Assembly: GCF_022095675.1 (NCBI RefSeq)
Contig: NZ_JAHYSG010000008.1
Coordinates: forward strand, 124,001 to 188,000
Length of the DNA stretch: 64,000 nucleotides
Reading direction: 5' to 3'
From: Dactylosporangium sp. AC04546
GTDB lineage: Bacteria; Actinomycetota; Actinomycetes; Mycobacteriales; Micromonosporaceae
The notes under the pieces were generated by a model. It worked only from the letters and a program-made list of their open reading frames with translations, did not search any database and was not told where the DNA came from. Both the position numbers and the translations under genes were made by a program. Positions 51,715 to 62,397 of the stretch are shown here, piece after piece; position 1 is the stretch's first letter, and each line of letters begins with the position of its first letter.

Positions 51715-54120
51715 GTGGGCGGCCCGCTGCCGGAGGAGAGCGCGGAGGAGCTCTACGAGAACGCTCCCTGCGGCTACCTGTCGCTGCTGCCCGACGGCAC
51801 GGTCGTGCGGGCCAACCGCACGTTCCTGGGCTGGACCGGGCAGCGGCGGGAGGAGCTGATCGGCCGGCGGATCCAGGAGCTGTACGCGGTGGGCACCCGC
51901 GTGTACCACGAGACCCACCTGCTGCCCCTGCTGCACATGCAGGGCGAGGTGCGCGAGATCGCCGCCGAGTTCCGCCGCGCCGACGGCGGCCGGCTCCACG
52001 CGTTCGTCAATGCGATGCTGCGCACCGACCCGGTGACCGGTACGAGCGTCATCCGGATGACGGTGGTCGACGCGACCGACCGCCGCACCTACGAGCGGGA
52101 GCTGCTCGAGGCGCGGCGCCGGGCCGAACGCAACGAGGCCCGCATCAAGGTGCTGCAGGACATGGTCGCCGAGTGCGCCGCGATCGAGCGGGCCGAGCAG
52201 ATCGTGGCGCCGATCGTGCACGCCGGCCGCGCCGCGTTCGAGGCCGCCGAGACCACCGTGTGGCTGATCACGCCGGGCGAGGCGGTGCTGCGCCGGTCGG
52301 GCGAGGGCGAGCCGGCCCGGCTGTCGCTCGACGACGCCGCGCCCGAGGCCCGCTCCGCCGCGCTCGGCGACGTCGTGCGGCAGGAGGGCAATTCCAAGCG
52401 GTTCCCGCTGCTGGTCGTCGTGCCGCTGGTCACCGACCGGCAGGTGCTCGGCGTGGTGACGTTCGCGTTCGCCGCGGACCGGCCGATCGCCGCCGACGAG
52501 GTCGAGCTGATGCGCACCGTCGGCCGGCAGGCCGGGCAGGCGCTCGACCGGGCCTACCTGCACGAGGAGACCGTCCGGCGGGCGTGGCAGGCCGGTTTCC
52601 TGGCCGGCCTGAGCCGCAGCCTCGACGAGACCAACGGCCTGGCCGAGCGGGCCCAACGGCTGGTCGACCTGCTGGTGCCGGAGCTCGCGCGGTACGCCCA
52701 GGTGGACCTCGACCTGGCGGGCGAGCCCGGCGTGCAGGTGGCCGGCCCGGGCGACGGGTCGGCGCCCTGGGCGATCCCGCACGACGTGCTCATGGCCGTG
52801 CAGGCGATGGGCCGCACCGGTGGCCCGGTGGCGCCGGTACCGCTGCTCCCGCCGGACGGCCGCCGCGCCGTCGTCCTTCCGCTGCGTGCCCGCAACGCCG
52901 TCCTCGGCACGCTGCTGCTCGTCTCCTCGCCGGTGACCGACGCCGTCGGCCCGGACTTCCTCGTCGACCTGGCCGACCGTGCCGGGATGACCCTCGACAA
53001 CGCCCGACTCGCCGAACGCGACCGGGAGGTGGCCCACACCATGCAGCAGAGCCTGCTCACCCACGACTGGCCGACCGACGCACGGTTCCGGGTGGCGACC
53101 GTCTACCGCCCGGCGGTGCAGTCCCTCGAGGTCGGCGGGGACTGGTACGACATCTTCACCATCTCCCCGGAGCGCGTCGGCATCGTCGTCGGCGACGTCG
53201 TGGGCCGCGGCCTGCACGCCGCGAGCACGATGGGCCAGTTGCGCAGCGCCGTGCGGGCGCTCGCCTCGACCCAGGGCGGCCCGGCCGAGGTGCTGCGGCA
53301 CATGGACGAGTTCGTCACCACCTTCGAGGGCGGCGAGATGACCACGCTCGCCTACGCCGAGCTGGCGCTGGACACCGGGGTGCTGCGGTACTCCTGCGCG
53401 GGCCACCCGCCGCCGCTGCTGCTCCAGCCGGGGGAGGAGCCGGTCTTCCTGTGGGATGCGCGCTCCGGGCCGATCGGGACCGCCGCCGCCCGCCGCGAGC
53501 GGACCGAGGCCGCGTTCACCGTGCCGCGCGGGTCGCGCCTGCTGCTGTACACCGACGGGCTGATCGAGCGGCGCGGCGAGAGCATCCTGGACGGGCTCGA
53601 CCGCCTCGCCGCGCTGGTCGGCGAGCGTCGCGACGCGGCCCTGGAGGAGCTCACCGAGCAGGTGAGCGATGCGTTGGTACCGTCGGAGGGCGGCCACGAC
53701 GACATGTGCCTGCTGGCGGTGGAGTTCCACGACGCCCCGCGCTTCGGCGCCGACGTGCCCGCGCGGATGCCGGCGCTGTCCGGCATGCGCGGGGACCTGG
53801 ACCAATGGCTCGCCGGGCAGGGCGTCGAGGAGTACGAACGCTTCCGCATCGTCCTCGCCGCGTCCGAGGCCGTCGCCAACGCCATCGCCCACGCCTACGA
53901 CAACGACCCCACCCGGCACGTGGCCGTCACCGCCTCCGTCGACGCCGGCACCGTGACCGTCCGCGTCGCCGACACCGGCCGGTGGCGCCCGCCGCGCACC
54001 ACCACCGAGCGGGGCCACGGAATGGTGCTCATCGGCCGCATGATGGACGAGCTGGTGATCGACCGCGGCGCCGGCGGCACCACGGTCCTCATGCGCCGGC
54101 GGATCGGGGGGATGTCGTGA
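51715..54120 (+). CDS. PAS-GAF-GAF-PP2C-HATPase signalling protein (RsbP-like)
   Basis: 801 residues from GTG 51715. Domains in order: PAS (about 10-125, NAPCGYLSLLPDGTVVRANRTF), short coiled coil, GAF (about 150-290), GAF-like (about 300-430), a SpoIIE/PP2C phosphatase (about 435-655: GGDWYDIF, GDVVGRGL, GHPPPLLL, GGHDDMCLLAVEF) and a C-terminal RsbW-like HATPase (about 665-800: LAASEAVANAIAHAY, VRVADTGRWRPP). Bacillus RsbP has only PAS and PP2C. Kinase and phosphatase on one chain could set the phosphorylation state of the STAS partner encoded 4 bp overlapping downstream. No transmembrane segment. Confidence 0.92.
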   Translation: MGGPLPEESAEELYENAPCGYLSLLPDGTVVRANRTFLGWTGQRREELIGRRIQELYAVGTRVYHETHLLPLLHMQGEVREIAAEFRRADGGRLHAFVNAMLRTDPVTGTSVIRMTVVDATDRRTYERELLEARRRAERNEARIKVLQDMVAECAAIERAEQIVAPIVHAGRAAFEAAETTVWLITPGEAVLRRSGEGEPARLSLDDAAPEARSAALGDVVRQEGNSKRFPLLVVVPLVTDRQVLGVVTFAFAADRPIAADEVELMRTVGRQAGQALDRAYLHEETVRRAWQAGFLAGLSRSLDETNGLAERAQRLVDLLVPELARYAQVDLDLAGEPGVQVAGPGDGSAPWAIPHDVLMAVQAMGRTGGPVAPVPLLPPDGRRAVVLPLRARNAVLGTLLLVSSPVTDAVGPDFLVDLADRAGMTLDNARLAERDREVAHTMQQSLLTHDWPTDARFRVATVYRPAVQSLEVGGDWYDIFTISPERVGIVVGDVVGRGLHAASTMGQLRSAVRALASTQGGPAEVLRHMDEFVTTFEGGEMTTLAYAELALDTGVLRYSCAGHPPPLLLQPGEEPVFLWDARSGPIGTAAARRERTEAAFTVPRGSRLLLYTDGLIERRGESILDGLDRLAALVGERRDAALEELTEQVSDALVPSEGGHDDMCLLAVEFHDAPRFGADVPARMPALSGMRGDLDQWLAGQGVEEYERFRIVLAASEAVANAIAHAYDNDPTRHVAVTASVDAGTVTVRVADTGRWRPPRTTTERGHGMVLIGRMMDELVIDRGAGGTTVLMRRRIGGMS

Positions 54121-54473
54121 CGATCGGTCCGCAGCGGCGGCAGATCCGGGTGTACAGCGACCGCGGCTGCGAGGTCGTCCAGCTGCTCGGCGAGATCGAC
54201 AACGCGAGCGCCGGGCTCGTCGAGCGCGAGGTGCTGCTCGGCGTGCGCGCGTCCACCGGCGTCGTCGTCGACCTGACCCGGACGACGTTCCTCGACAGCG
54301 CCGGCCTGCGCTGCCTCGACCGGTTGGTGACCGCCTTCACCAACCGGGGCGCGCCGGTGCGCATCGCCGCCCCGCCGGACGGCATGGTGCGCTTCACCCT
54401 CGACCTGGTCGGGATGCTGCCCGAGCTGCTCGCCGAGAACGTGGACGAGGCCCTGGACGAGATGACGGCCTGA
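54117..54473 (+). CDS. STAS domain anti-anti-sigma factor
   Basis: 118 residues. The STAS core ends with FLDSAGLRCL, where Ser61 is the expected phosphorylation site. It overlaps the RsbP-like gene (GTGA). Known logic: unphosphorylated STAS protein binds the anti-sigma kinase and frees a stress sigma factor. The HATPase domain fused to the upstream protein may phosphorylate Ser61 and the PP2C domain may remove the phosphate. No SigB-like gene is in the window. The 3' end is duplicated just downstream (49-bp repeat). Confidence 0.92.
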   Translation: MTIGPQRRQIRVYSDRGCEVVQLLGEIDNASAGLVEREVLLGVRASTGVVVDLTRTTFLDSAGLRCLDRLVTAFTNRGAPVRIAAPPDGMVRFTLDLVGMLPELLAENVDEALDEMTA

Positions 54474-54520
54474 GCTGCTCGCCGAGAACGTCGACGGGGC
54501 CCTGGACGCGGTGATGGCAT
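54423..54520. repeat. 49-bp imperfect tandem duplication of the STAS gene 3' end
   Basis: GAGCTGCTCGCCGAGAACGT starts at 54423 inside the STAS gene and again at 54472 across its stop codon; the following bases match with a few substitutions to about 54520. The 49-bp period is not a multiple of three, so the second copy is out of frame and noncoding. Confidence 0.85.
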
Positions 54521-54545
54521 GCGTGGGCCTACTACCCTGGCAGGC

Positions 54546-55148
54546 GTGACCCCCACCGAGGCGGCCGCGGAGCCCCGCCGCCGCGACGCGGCCGCGACCC
54601 GGCAGGCGCTGCTGCGCGCCGCCCGGCGCCGGTTCGCCGGCACGGGCTACGCCGCCACCACCGTGCGCGAGGTCGCCGACGAGGCCGGGGTCAACGTCGC
54701 GCTCATCAGCCGGTACTTCGAGTCGAAGGAAGGCCTGTTCGCCGCCTGCCTCGCCGACGCGGTCGAGGAGCTGCGCCGCACCACCGGCGAGATCACCTTC
54801 GCCGGCGTGCCGGAGGCGATCGCCGCCCAGGTCGCCGGCACCGGCGCCGACGGCCGCACCAGCGAGGTGCTCATGCTGCTGCTGCGCTCGTCCGGCGACG
54901 AGCGCGCCGACGCCATCCGCCGCCGGGTCCTGCGCTCCTACGCCGAGCGCCTCGTGGCCGCCGCCGGCGGCGACCCGGGCGACGCCGCGGCCGTGCTGCG
55001 GGCCGAGATCGTCCTGGCCGCCTCCATGGGCGTCGTGATGTTCCGCTCGTCCGGCCTGGAGCCCCTGGTCTCGGCAAGTGCGGATGACCTCGCCGGCCCG
55101 CTGCGTGCCCTGGTCGGCGCGCTGCTGACCCCCGGGCCGGGCGGATGA
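54546..55148 (+). CDS. TetR/AcrR family transcriptional regulator
   Basis: 200 residues from GTG 54546 (ATG 54519 would lie inside the duplicated STAS tail and is less likely). HTH: GYAATTVREVADEAGVNVALISRYFESKEGLFAACL. The C-terminus (LRAEIVLAASMGVVMFRSSGLEPL) matches the TetR_C_11/AcrR-like type. It overlaps the following membrane protein gene by 4 bp, so the two are co-translated. Confidence 0.9.
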   Translation: MTPTEAAAEPRRRDAAATRQALLRAARRRFAGTGYAATTVREVADEAGVNVALISRYFESKEGLFAACLADAVEELRRTTGEITFAGVPEAIAAQVAGTGADGRTSEVLMLLLRSSGDERADAIRRRVLRSYAERLVAAAGGDPGDAAAVLRAEIVLAASMGVVMFRSSGLEPLVSASADDLAGPLRALVGALLTPGPGG

Positions 55149-55648
55149 CCTGGCTGAAGCTCGTCGTGTTCGGCGTCCTGGCCGGCGGCGCCGCGGTCGG
55201 CATGTTCCTGCTGCGCCTGGTGCCGTACCTGTTCCTGGCCGCGCTGGCCACGCTGCCCGCGTTCAGCGCCTGGGTCTACTTCGACACCGACCGGCAGTAC
55301 GCCCGCGGCGTCCACGGGACGATGACCGTCCGGACCTGCGCGAAGGCCGCCGAGCAGTGGCGGTGCAGCGGCCCGTTCCTCGCCGACGACGGCCGCCTCG
55401 CCGTCGACAAGGTCGACGTGATGCTCGACAAGCGCCCCGGCGAGCTGGTCGAGGGCTGGGTCCGGGGCCCCGACGAGGACATGCTCAAGCCAGCCGTGCA
55501 GGGCTGGGGCCCGCGCTGGGAGCTGGTGTCGCGCTGGATCGCTGTCGTCGTGGCGGCGGTGGGCGGGCTCGTCGCGGCCGGCTGGGCGGCATGGAAGGGT
55601 TTCAAGGCCGGCTGGTGGGTGTGGGACAAGCTGTGCCTCCACCTGTGA
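55145..55648 (+). CDS. hypothetical membrane protein
   Basis: 167 residues. The N-terminus has one or two hydrophobic helices (about 3-45), a central soluble part holds two cysteines (VRTCAKAAEQWRC), and a helix lies at about 127-150. It is coupled by ATGA to the TetR gene. The central domain, with VDKVDVML and a predicted disulphide, is likely extracytoplasmic. Family not recognised. Confidence 0.8.
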   Translation: MTWLKLVVFGVLAGGAAVGMFLLRLVPYLFLAALATLPAFSAWVYFDTDRQYARGVHGTMTVRTCAKAAEQWRCSGPFLADDGRLAVDKVDVMLDKRPGELVEGWVRGPDEDMLKPAVQGWGPRWELVSRWIAVVVAAVGGLVAAGWAAWKGFKAGWWVWDKLCLHL

Positions 55649-56748
55649 TCGTCGTCGGCGGCACCGGCTTCTACGGGCGGTACCTGGTCGCCGACCTGCT
55701 GCGGTACACGAGCGCGGACGTGGTCGTCGTCGCGCGGCGCCCGGCCCGGCCGGCGTTCACCGACCCGCGGGTCCGTACCGTGGCGGCCGACCATGCTGAC
55801 GTGCCCGCGCTGCGGCGCCTCGCCGCGGGTGCGGCGGCGCTCGTGCACTGCGCCGGGCCCTACCAGACGCTGCCGCTGGGTCCCGCCGTCGCCGCGATCG
55901 AGGCCGGCGTGCCGTACGTGGACCTCGCCGAGGACGGGCCGTTCCGGCAGGCGGTGCTGGAGCGGGCCGGGACCGCCACCGCGCCCGTGCTCACCGGCGC
56001 CTCGGTCGTCCCGGGCCTCCAGGTGATCGCCGTGCGGGACCTGGCCGAGGGGTTCGACCGGGTCGACGAGATCCGCTGCGCCGCCGCCCCCGACACCCGC
56101 CGGCACCGGGGCCCGGCGATGTTCGAGGCGATGCTCCGCGGCGTCGGGGTGCCGTTCGACGCGCCGCGCGGCGGCCGGGCGGTGCGGGTGCACGGCTGGT
56201 CGGAGGGGGAGTGGGTGCCGTTCCCGCCGCCGGTCGGCCGCCGGCTGGTCCACCAGGTGTACGCGATGGCCGACCTCACCGAGCTCGCCGCGCGCTTCGG
56301 CGCCGGCACGATCAGCTTCAAGGCCGGCACCGAGCACGCCTGGCTCAACCGGCTGCTCGGCGCGGCCGCCACCGTCCGGGCCCGCACCGGCCGCCCGCGC
56401 CGGGCCGAGCGGTTCACGGCGCCGGTCCGCGCGATGTCGTGGCTGGCCGGCCGGTTCGGCGACGAGGCCGGCGGCTTCCTGGTCGAGGTGGCCGGCCACC
56501 GCGACGGCCGCCCGGTGCGCCGCGCGCTGGGCATGACCGCGGCCCGCGACGGCGGCCGGATGCCGTCGCTGCTGGCCGGCATCGCGGTCGAGGAGATCCT
56601 GGCCGGCCGCCTGTCGGCGCCGGGCGAGGTGCCGCTCGACGGCTGGCTGCCGCCGCCGCGGGCCTGGGCGGCGCTGACGGCCCGCGGCATCGACCTGTGG
56701 CGCGACGACGCGTACCCCAGCGCCTGGGAGCCCGCCGGTCACTGGTAG
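55633..56748 (+). CDS. saccharopine dehydrogenase-like NAD(P)-binding protein
   Basis: 371 residues from GTG 55633 (GGGA 6 bases upstream); GTG 55645 with a GTGA overlap is an alternative. The N-terminal Rossmann motif is [14 protein letters not shown], with HCAGPYQ and [11 protein letters not shown] as in the saccharopine-dehydrogenase/reductase superfamily. The C-terminal half is a substrate domain of unknown specificity. It overlaps the end of the membrane protein gene and follows TetR, possibly as a three-gene operon. Confidence 0.85.
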   Translation: MPPPVIVVGGTGFYGRYLVADLLRYTSADVVVVARRPARPAFTDPRVRTVAADHADVPALRRLAAGAAALVHCAGPYQTLPLGPAVAAIEAGVPYVDLAEDGPFRQAVLERAGTATAPVLTGASVVPGLQVIAVRDLAEGFDRVDEIRCAAAPDTRRHRGPAMFEAMLRGVGVPFDAPRGGRAVRVHGWSEGEWVPFPPPVGRRLVHQVYAMADLTELAARFGAGTISFKAGTEHAWLNRLLGAAATVRARTGRPRRAERFTAPVRAMSWLAGRFGDEAGGFLVEVAGHRDGRPVRRALGMTAARDGGRMPSLLAGIAVEEILAGRLSAPGEVPLDGWLPPPRAWAALTARGIDLWRDDAYPSAWEPAGHW

Positions 56749-57950
56749 ACGTCGGGGACGCCGTCGCCGTCCGCGTCGGTCTCCTCGGTCTCCCTGAGGC
56801 GGCGGTAGTGGCGGTTGCGCGCCCGCAGTACCACTGCGGCAAGCACGGCGGCGATGAGCGAGCCCCCGAGGATGCCGGCCTTCGCCGCCGAGTCCTCGGG
56901 TGAGCCGGGGCCGAACGCCAGCTCGGCGACCAGCAGCGAGACCGTGAAGCCCACGCCGCCCAGCAGGGCGAGGCCGATCACGTCGAGCCAGGCCAGGCCC
57001 TCGGCCAGGCGGGCCCGGGTCAGCCGGACCACCAGCCAGGTGGTGCCGGCCACGCCGATCGTCTTGCCCAGCACCAGGCCCGTCGCCACGCCCAGCGTGA
57101 TCGGGCCGGTGACCCCGAGCGCCGAGCCGGTGACGGTGACGCCCGCGGCGAAGAACGCGAACACCGGCACGGCCACCCCGGCCGACAGTGGGCGTAGCCG
57201 GTGCTCGAACCGTTCCGAGGTGCTGGTGCGCACGGTGAAGGCCAGCAGGACACCCGCCACGGTGGCGTGGATGCCGGAGGCGTGGACCAGCGCCCAGGTC
57301 GCCAGGGCGAGCGGCCACAGCAGCCAGGCCGGCGCGCCGCGGCGGACCAGCACGGCGAACCCGGCCAGCGGCAGCACCGCCAGCAGCAGCGGCAGCCAGG
57401 CCAGCGTCCCTGTGAAGACGATCGCGATGACGACGATGGCCAGCAGGTCGTCGACCACGGCCAGGGTGAGCAGGAACGTGCGCAGGGAGGCCGGCAGGTG
57501 GGTGTTGATCACGCCGAGGACGGCGAGGGCGAACGCGATGTCGGTGGCGATCGGCACCGCCCAGCCGGCGGGCGCGCCGCCCGGTGCGGCGACGTTGATC
57601 GCGACGTAGACGAGGGCCGGGGCGACCATGCCGCCGACCGCGGCCGCCACCGGCAGCAGCGCCCGGCGCGGGTCGCGCAGGTCGCCGGCGACGAACTCGC
57701 GCTTGAGCTCCAGCCCGGCGACGAAGAAGAAGACAGCCAGCAGGCCGTCGGCCGCCCACTCGGCGAGCGTCAGACCCAGCAGGTGTACCTCGGACAGCGC
57801 GTAATACGCGCCGGCCCACGGCGAGTTGGCCCAGACGAGCGCGGCCGCCGCGGCCACCAGCAGGAGCAGCCCGCCGATGGTCTCGGTGCGCAGGACGTCG
57901 CCGATCCGGCGGACCTCGGCCCACGTGCCGCGCTCGAACGGACGGTACAA
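56739..57950 (-). CDS. nhaA: Na+/H+ antiporter NhaA
   Basis: 403 residues with about twelve transmembrane segments. Family hallmarks: [34 protein letters not shown] and [17 protein letters not shown]. The two aspartates of VVDD correspond to the ion-binding pair. I chose TTG 57950 because GGAGG lies 6 bases upstream; no ATG or GTG in this frame is better placed. It exchanges protons for sodium across the membrane and supports pH/salt homeostasis. It converges on the saccharopine-dehydrogenase-like gene (10-bp overlap) and is divergent from the WD40 kinase. Confidence 0.93.
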   Translation of the reverse strand: MYRPFERGTWAEVRRIGDVLRTETIGGLLLLVAAAAALVWANSPWAGAYYALSEVHLLGLTLAEWAADGLLAVFFFVAGLELKREFVAGDLRDPRRALLPVAAAVGGMVAPALVYVAINVAAPGGAPAGWAVPIATDIAFALAVLGVINTHLPASLRTFLLTLAVVDDLLAIVVIAIVFTGTLAWLPLLLAVLPLAGFAVLVRRGAPAWLLWPLALATWALVHASGIHATVAGVLLAFTVRTSTSERFEHRLRPLSAGVAVPVFAFFAAGVTVTGSALGVTGPITLGVATGLVLGKTIGVAGTTWLVVRLTRARLAEGLAWLDVIGLALLGGVGFTVSLLVAELAFGPGSPEDSAAKAGILGGSLIAAVLAAVVLRARNRHYRRLRETEETDADGDGVPDVYQ

Positions 57951-58022
57951 CGCTGACCTCCGGGAGGGTACGACGACACGATCGCCGACCAGGCTTCCCG
58001 GCACACCTCCGCGCACCCTACC

Positions 58023-58055
58023 CCATGTGGATCGCCCGCGATCGGCGCCACATGG
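58023..58055. promoter_or_regulatory. nested palindrome in the nhaA/kinase divergent region
   Basis: CCATGTGG (58023-58030) and CCACATGG (58048-58055) are perfect inverted arms enclosing a second dyad, GATCGC-CC-GCGATC (58030-58043). The element lies between the two divergent starts and is a candidate operator; the regulator is unknown. Confidence 0.4.
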
Positions 58056-58105
58056 CGAACGGCCTGGTCCCTCCCGGTTGATGATCATTGGTAGCATCGG
58101 GCCGC

Positions 58106-61100
58106 ATGTGGCGGACTGGCGAGACGATCCTCGATCTCTACGAGGTGCTCGAGGTCATCCGCAGTGGTGGCATGGGCCTGGTGTACCGCGTCCGCCACCA
58201 CGGCTGGGGCGTCGACCTCGCCGTGAAGACCCCGCGCCCCGGCCTGGCCGACACCGCCGACGGCCGGGAGCTGTTCCAGGCCGAGGCCGAGTCGTGGGTC
58301 GCGCTCGGCGTGCACCCGCACATCGTCAACTGCGCCTACGTGCGCCGCGTCGGCGACGTCCCGGCCGTCTTCGCCGAGTGGGTCGACGGCGGCAGCCTGT
58401 CCAGCCTCGTGCGCGGCGGCAGCCTGTACCAGAACGGCGACGGGCAGCGCCGCGCCCTCGACATCGCCGTGCAGGGCGCCTGGGGCCTCGCCCACGCCCA
58501 CGCGCACGACCTCGTCCACCAGGACGTCAAGCCGGCCAACGTGATGCTCACCGCCGACGGCACCGCCAAGGTCACCGACTTCGGGCTGGCCAAGGCCCGG
58601 GCCGCGGCCGGCGAGCGGCCGGGTAGTGCGGGCCCGGAGGCGAGCGTCCTGGTGACGTACGGCGGGATGACCCCGGCGTACTGCTCACCGGAGCAGGCGG
58701 CCGGCGGGGCGATGCGGCTGTCCCGCGCGACCGACGTCTGGTCGTGGGGCCTCAGCGTGCTGGAGCTGTTCGCCGGCCAACTGGTCACCCGCGTCGGCGC
58801 CGTGGCCGGCGAGGCGTTCGAGGAGCTGCTCGCCGACGGCGGGCGCGACCTCGCGCTGCCGCTCCCCGGCGGGCTCGTGCCGCTGCTGCGGGAGTGCTTC
58901 CAGCGCGACCCGGCCGCCCGCCCGCGGATGGCCGAGCTCGCCGACCGCCTCGCCGCCATCTATGCCGACACGACCGGCGAGCCGTACCCGCGCACCCCGC
59001 CCGCCGAGGCCACCCTGCGCGCCGACGGGCTGTCGAACCGGGCCCTGTCGATGCTCGACCTCGGCCACACCGCGGCCGCCGAGGAGCTGTGGGGCCAGGC
59101 GCTGCGGGCCGACCCGCACCACGTCCACACCGTGCACAACCGCGGCCTGTACCGCTGGCGGGCCGGCCGGATCGCCGACACGCAGCTGCTCGCCGAGCTG
59201 GAGGAGGCCGGCGCCGCCGAGTCGATCGCGCTCGTCGAGCGGGAGCGCGGCGCGCCCGGTGCGAGCGCGACCCTGCGCGGCCACCAGACGGTGTCGGCGG
59301 TGGCGATCAGCCGCGACGGCCGGCTCGCGGCCACCGGGGGCGCCGAGAACACGAGCCCGTCGCCGCCCGACAGCGAGGGCGGTGCGGTCCGGCTGTGGGA
59401 CGTCGACGGCGAGCGCTCGATGTTCCTGCCCGGTCACCCCCGCCGGTCCAACGCCCTCGCGTTCAGCGGCGACGCGCGGCTGCTCGCCTCGGCCGGCGAC
59501 GACCGTCTGGTGCTGGTGTGGGACGTCAGCGGTGCTCCGCTGCACCGGCTGGAGCACCCGAGCGAGCCGCGCTCCGTCGCGCTCACCGCCGACGGCGCCC
59601 TGCTCGTGTCGACCACCATGGACGGCGGCGTGTACCTCTGGTCGACCGCCGACGGCCGGCTCGTGCACCGCCTCCAACAGGAGGGCACCCGCCAGTACGA
59701 GCGCGGCACGGCCACCTTCAGCACCGACGACCGGCACGTCGTGGCCTGGTCGCCGGCCCAGGCCCGGCTGCGTGTGTGGGAGGCCGCCAGCGGCATGCTT
59801 GTGCGCTCCGGCCCGCTGCCCAGCCGGTCGACCGCGCTGCTCACCCCGCACGCCGCGATCGTCGTGGCCGCCGAGGAGCTGCTCCAGCTCGACCCGGTCT
59901 CGGGCGCGACGCGGCGCACCTGGCCCCGCCCGGGCGGGTGGCCCACCGTCGCCGCGCTCGCCGCGCTCGACGACGGCGGCCGCTGGCTGCTGCGCCCGGA
60001 CGCCAGCACGGTCGAGGTGTGGGACCTGGCCGCGGGCCGCTGCCTGCGCACGCTGAGCGGCCACGACAAGCCCGTGCAGAGCGCCGCGATCGACGCCGCT
60101 GGCCGCCTCGCGATTTCCGGAGGATGGGACGGTACCGCCCGGCTGTGGCGCATCACCCCGCCCGGACCGCCGGCACCGTGGAGCTACGCGCGGCCCCGCG
60201 ACGCCGCCGAGCTGCACCTCGCCGCCGACCGGGCGGGCGCGCTGCTTGACCGGGCCGACGCCGCCGACGCCGCCCGCGACCTGCGCGGCGCCGCCGACGC
60301 GCTGCGCGCCGCCCGCCGCGTGCCCGGTCACGAGCGCGACCGGCGCATCGTCGAGCGCTGGGCCGCCCTCGCCGCCTCCTCACAGGCCGCGCCGCGCACC
60401 GGGCTGCTCGGTGCCTGGCCGCTGCGGACGCTGCCGAAGACCGGCGACACGGTGCTCAGCCCCGACGGCCGGCTCGCCGCACTGCGCACCGGCCACAGCA
60501 TGCCGCCGCGCCTCGTCGACCTGGCGAGCGGCTCGGAGCTGTACACGGTCAGGGGCCACGGCGACGCGGTCACCGGCCTGGCGTTCACCCCCGACTCGAA
60601 GACCATGGTCACCTCCTGCAACGACGAGTTCGTGCGGGTCCTCGACGTCGCCACCGGCGAGGCCCGGCACGTCCTCAAGGGCCACCGCGCCAAGGTGCAC
60701 GCGGTCGCCGTCGGCGCCGACGGCCGGCACGCCGTCACCGCCGGCGGCGACGGCACGCTGCGGCTGTGGGACATCGTCCGCGGCCGGCAGGTGAAGGTGC
60801 TCCAGCCGCACCCCGGCTACGTGTACGGGGTGGCGCTGCCCGGCACCGGCCTGGTCGCCCTGGCCCGGCGCACCGGCGGCGACACCTGCGTCCTCGACAC
60901 CGCCAGCGGCCAGTGCCGCCTGGCGATGCCCGGCCGGTCCACCGGCGCGCGCTCGGTCGAGGTGACCGCCGACGGCACCGCCGGGTTCGCGCCGAGCCTC
61001 CAGGGCAGCTCGCTGTGGCGCATCGACCTCGCCGACGGCGAGCTCGGCCTGATGACCGGCCACAGCGGCGACATCGTCGCGGTGGCCGCCGCCGGCCCGG

Positions 61101-61504
61101 TCGTGCTGTCCGCCTCCGACGACAGCACCGTGCGGGTCTGGGACATCGCCACCGGCGACTGCCGGCACGTGCTCACCGGCCACACCGCGAAGGTCACCTC
61201 GGTCACCGCGACCGCCGACGGGCGGTTCGCGCTGTCGGGCGCGGTCGACGGTACCGTCCGCGCCTGGGACCTGCGATCGGGCCGTTGCCTGCAGGTCCTG
61301 CAGGGCCCGGGCGGCACCTTCGTCGACGTGTGGCTCAGCGCCGACGCCCGCACGGCCCTCGCCACGTCCCGCGACGACGACTCCCGGGTCTGGGAGCTCG
61401 ACTGGGACCACGACTTTGCTTCGGCAGTACCTCTGCTGGAAGCACCCAGCAACGGCGGCCGTTCGTGGCTCGCCGCCCGACTGCAGCGGAAAGGGAAAGC
61501 ATGA
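58106..61504 (+). CDS. Ser/Thr protein kinase with two WD40 beta-propellers
   Basis: 1132 residues from ATG 58106. Kinase domain about 10-290: glycine loop SGGMGLV (20-26), Lys41 in AVKTP, catalytic loop HQDVKPANV (138-146; Asp140, with Gln replacing the Arg of HRD) and DFG 158-160. A short TPR-like stretch follows (about 300-375). Then come about seven WD40-like repeats (about 385-705), a helical linker, and about seven to eight more (about 780-1120), many ending in (L/V)WD. No transmembrane segment, so probably cytosolic, unlike most PknB proteins. The stop overlaps a zinc-ribbon/TPR gene (ATGA), a likely partner. Confidence 0.93.
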   Translation: MWRTGETILDLYEVLEVIRSGGMGLVYRVRHHGWGVDLAVKTPRPGLADTADGRELFQAEAESWVALGVHPHIVNCAYVRRVGDVPAVFAEWVDGGSLSSLVRGGSLYQNGDGQRRALDIAVQGAWGLAHAHAHDLVHQDVKPANVMLTADGTAKVTDFGLAKARAAAGERPGSAGPEASVLVTYGGMTPAYCSPEQAAGGAMRLSRATDVWSWGLSVLELFAGQLVTRVGAVAGEAFEELLADGGRDLALPLPGGLVPLLRECFQRDPAARPRMAELADRLAAIYADTTGEPYPRTPPAEATLRADGLSNRALSMLDLGHTAAAEELWGQALRADPHHVHTVHNRGLYRWRAGRIADTQLLAELEEAGAAESIALVERERGAPGASATLRGHQTVSAVAISRDGRLAATGGAENTSPSPPDSEGGAVRLWDVDGERSMFLPGHPRRSNALAFSGDARLLASAGDDRLVLVWDVSGAPLHRLEHPSEPRSVALTADGALLVSTTMDGGVYLWSTADGRLVHRLQQEGTRQYERGTATFSTDDRHVVAWSPAQARLRVWEAASGMLVRSGPLPSRSTALLTPHAAIVVAAEELLQLDPVSGATRRTWPRPGGWPTVAALAALDDGGRWLLRPDASTVEVWDLAAGRCLRTLSGHDKPVQSAAIDAAGRLAISGGWDGTARLWRITPPGPPAPWSYARPRDAAELHLAADRAGALLDRADAADAARDLRGAADALRAARRVPGHERDRRIVERWAALAASSQAAPRTGLLGAWPLRTLPKTGDTVLSPDGRLAALRTGHSMPPRLVDLASGSELYTVRGHGDAVTGLAFTPDSKTMVTSCNDEFVRVLDVATGEARHVLKGHRAKVHAVAVGADGRHAVTAGGDGTLRLWDIVRGRQVKVLQPHPGYVYGVALPGTGLVALARRTGGDTCVLDTASGQCRLAMPGRSTGARSVEVTADGTAGFAPSLQGSSLWRIDLADGELGLMTGHSGDIVAVAAAGPVVLSASDDSTVRVWDIATGDCRHVLTGHTAKVTSVTATADGRFALSGAVDGTVRAWDLRSGRCLQVLQGPGGTFVDVWLSADARTALATSRDDDSRVWELDWDHDFASAVPLLEAPSNGGRSWLAARLQRKGKA

Positions 61505-62397
61505 TCCTCGCCTGTTCCGGATGGGGCTGCAACCGGCTCATCTCGGTGTCCAGCGTGCCCGGCGGAAACCCGGTCGCCCGCGCCGACCCGGAGCACTACG
61601 CGATGCAGTTCCAGATCTGCCCGGACTGCCACAAGAACTTCTGCGACCGGTGCGTGCCCAAGGGCCGGCTGTTCTCGGCCGTGCGCTGCCGCAACTGCGG
61701 CGGCAAGCTCGTCGACGGCGCCCAGCGCACGAAGGTGCTCGCCCAGCCGAAGGCGGCGGTCGTCCTGCTCGACGACAAGGGCTACGACCAGGCCGTCGAC
61801 GGCCGGATGACCGACGCCCTGGCCACCTTCGAGGAGGTCGTGCGGCAGCGCCCGGAGTTCGCCGCCGCCCACTTCCACCGCGCCCTGGCGCTGCGCAACC
61901 TGGGCCGCCCGGCCGACGCGATCGGGGCCCTGGAGCAGGTCGTCGCGATCGACCCCGGCTACGCCCAGGCGCTGTTCGACATCGGCGGCATCCACCGCTC
62001 CGCCAACGACATGGCCGCCGCGGTAGTCGCCTACGACCGGGCGCTCGCGGTCAACCCCCGCTACGTCAGCGCCCTGGTCAACAAGGCGATCTCGCTCAGC
62101 GACGGCGGCCGCACCGAGGAGGCGGTCCGCGCCGCCGACGACGCCATCCGGGCGGTCGAGGCGGGCGAGACCCCGGACAGCGTCCCGAACGCCCGCGCCT
62201 ACGCGTACGGCGCGAAGGCGGCGGCCCTGCTGCAGCTGGGCCGCTGGCAGGAGTCCCTGGACGCGGTGGACGTGGCCATCGACGACGGGCCCGACGACTA
62301 CGACAACTACAAGAACCGCGCGTTCGCCCTGGAGAAGCTGGGCCGCCTGGAGGAGTCCAGGCACGCGGCGTCGATCGCGGCGGGCCTGCGCCACTGA
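61501..62397 (+). CDS. zinc-ribbon and TPR repeat protein
   Basis: 298 residues. The N-terminus carries cysteine pairs CSGWGC, CPDCHKNFCDRC and CRNCGGK, a probable treble-clef/double zinc site. About 110-290 are TPR repeats (AAHFHRALALRNLGRPADAIGALEQVVAIDPGYAQALF and similar). It is coupled by ATGA to the WD40 kinase, and its stop shares a base with the next ORF. Likely a scaffold or kinase substrate; TPR proteins next to WD40 kinases occur in signalling and conflict systems, but no known system matches exactly. Confidence 0.88.
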   Translation: MILACSGWGCNRLISVSSVPGGNPVARADPEHYAMQFQICPDCHKNFCDRCVPKGRLFSAVRCRNCGGKLVDGAQRTKVLAQPKAAVVLLDDKGYDQAVDGRMTDALATFEEVVRQRPEFAAAHFHRALALRNLGRPADAIGALEQVVAIDPGYAQALFDIGGIHRSANDMAAAVVAYDRALAVNPRYVSALVNKAISLSDGGRTEEAVRAADDAIRAVEAGETPDSVPNARAYAYGAKAAALLQLGRWQESLDAVDVAIDDGPDDYDNYKNRAFALEKLGRLEESRHAASIAAGLRH

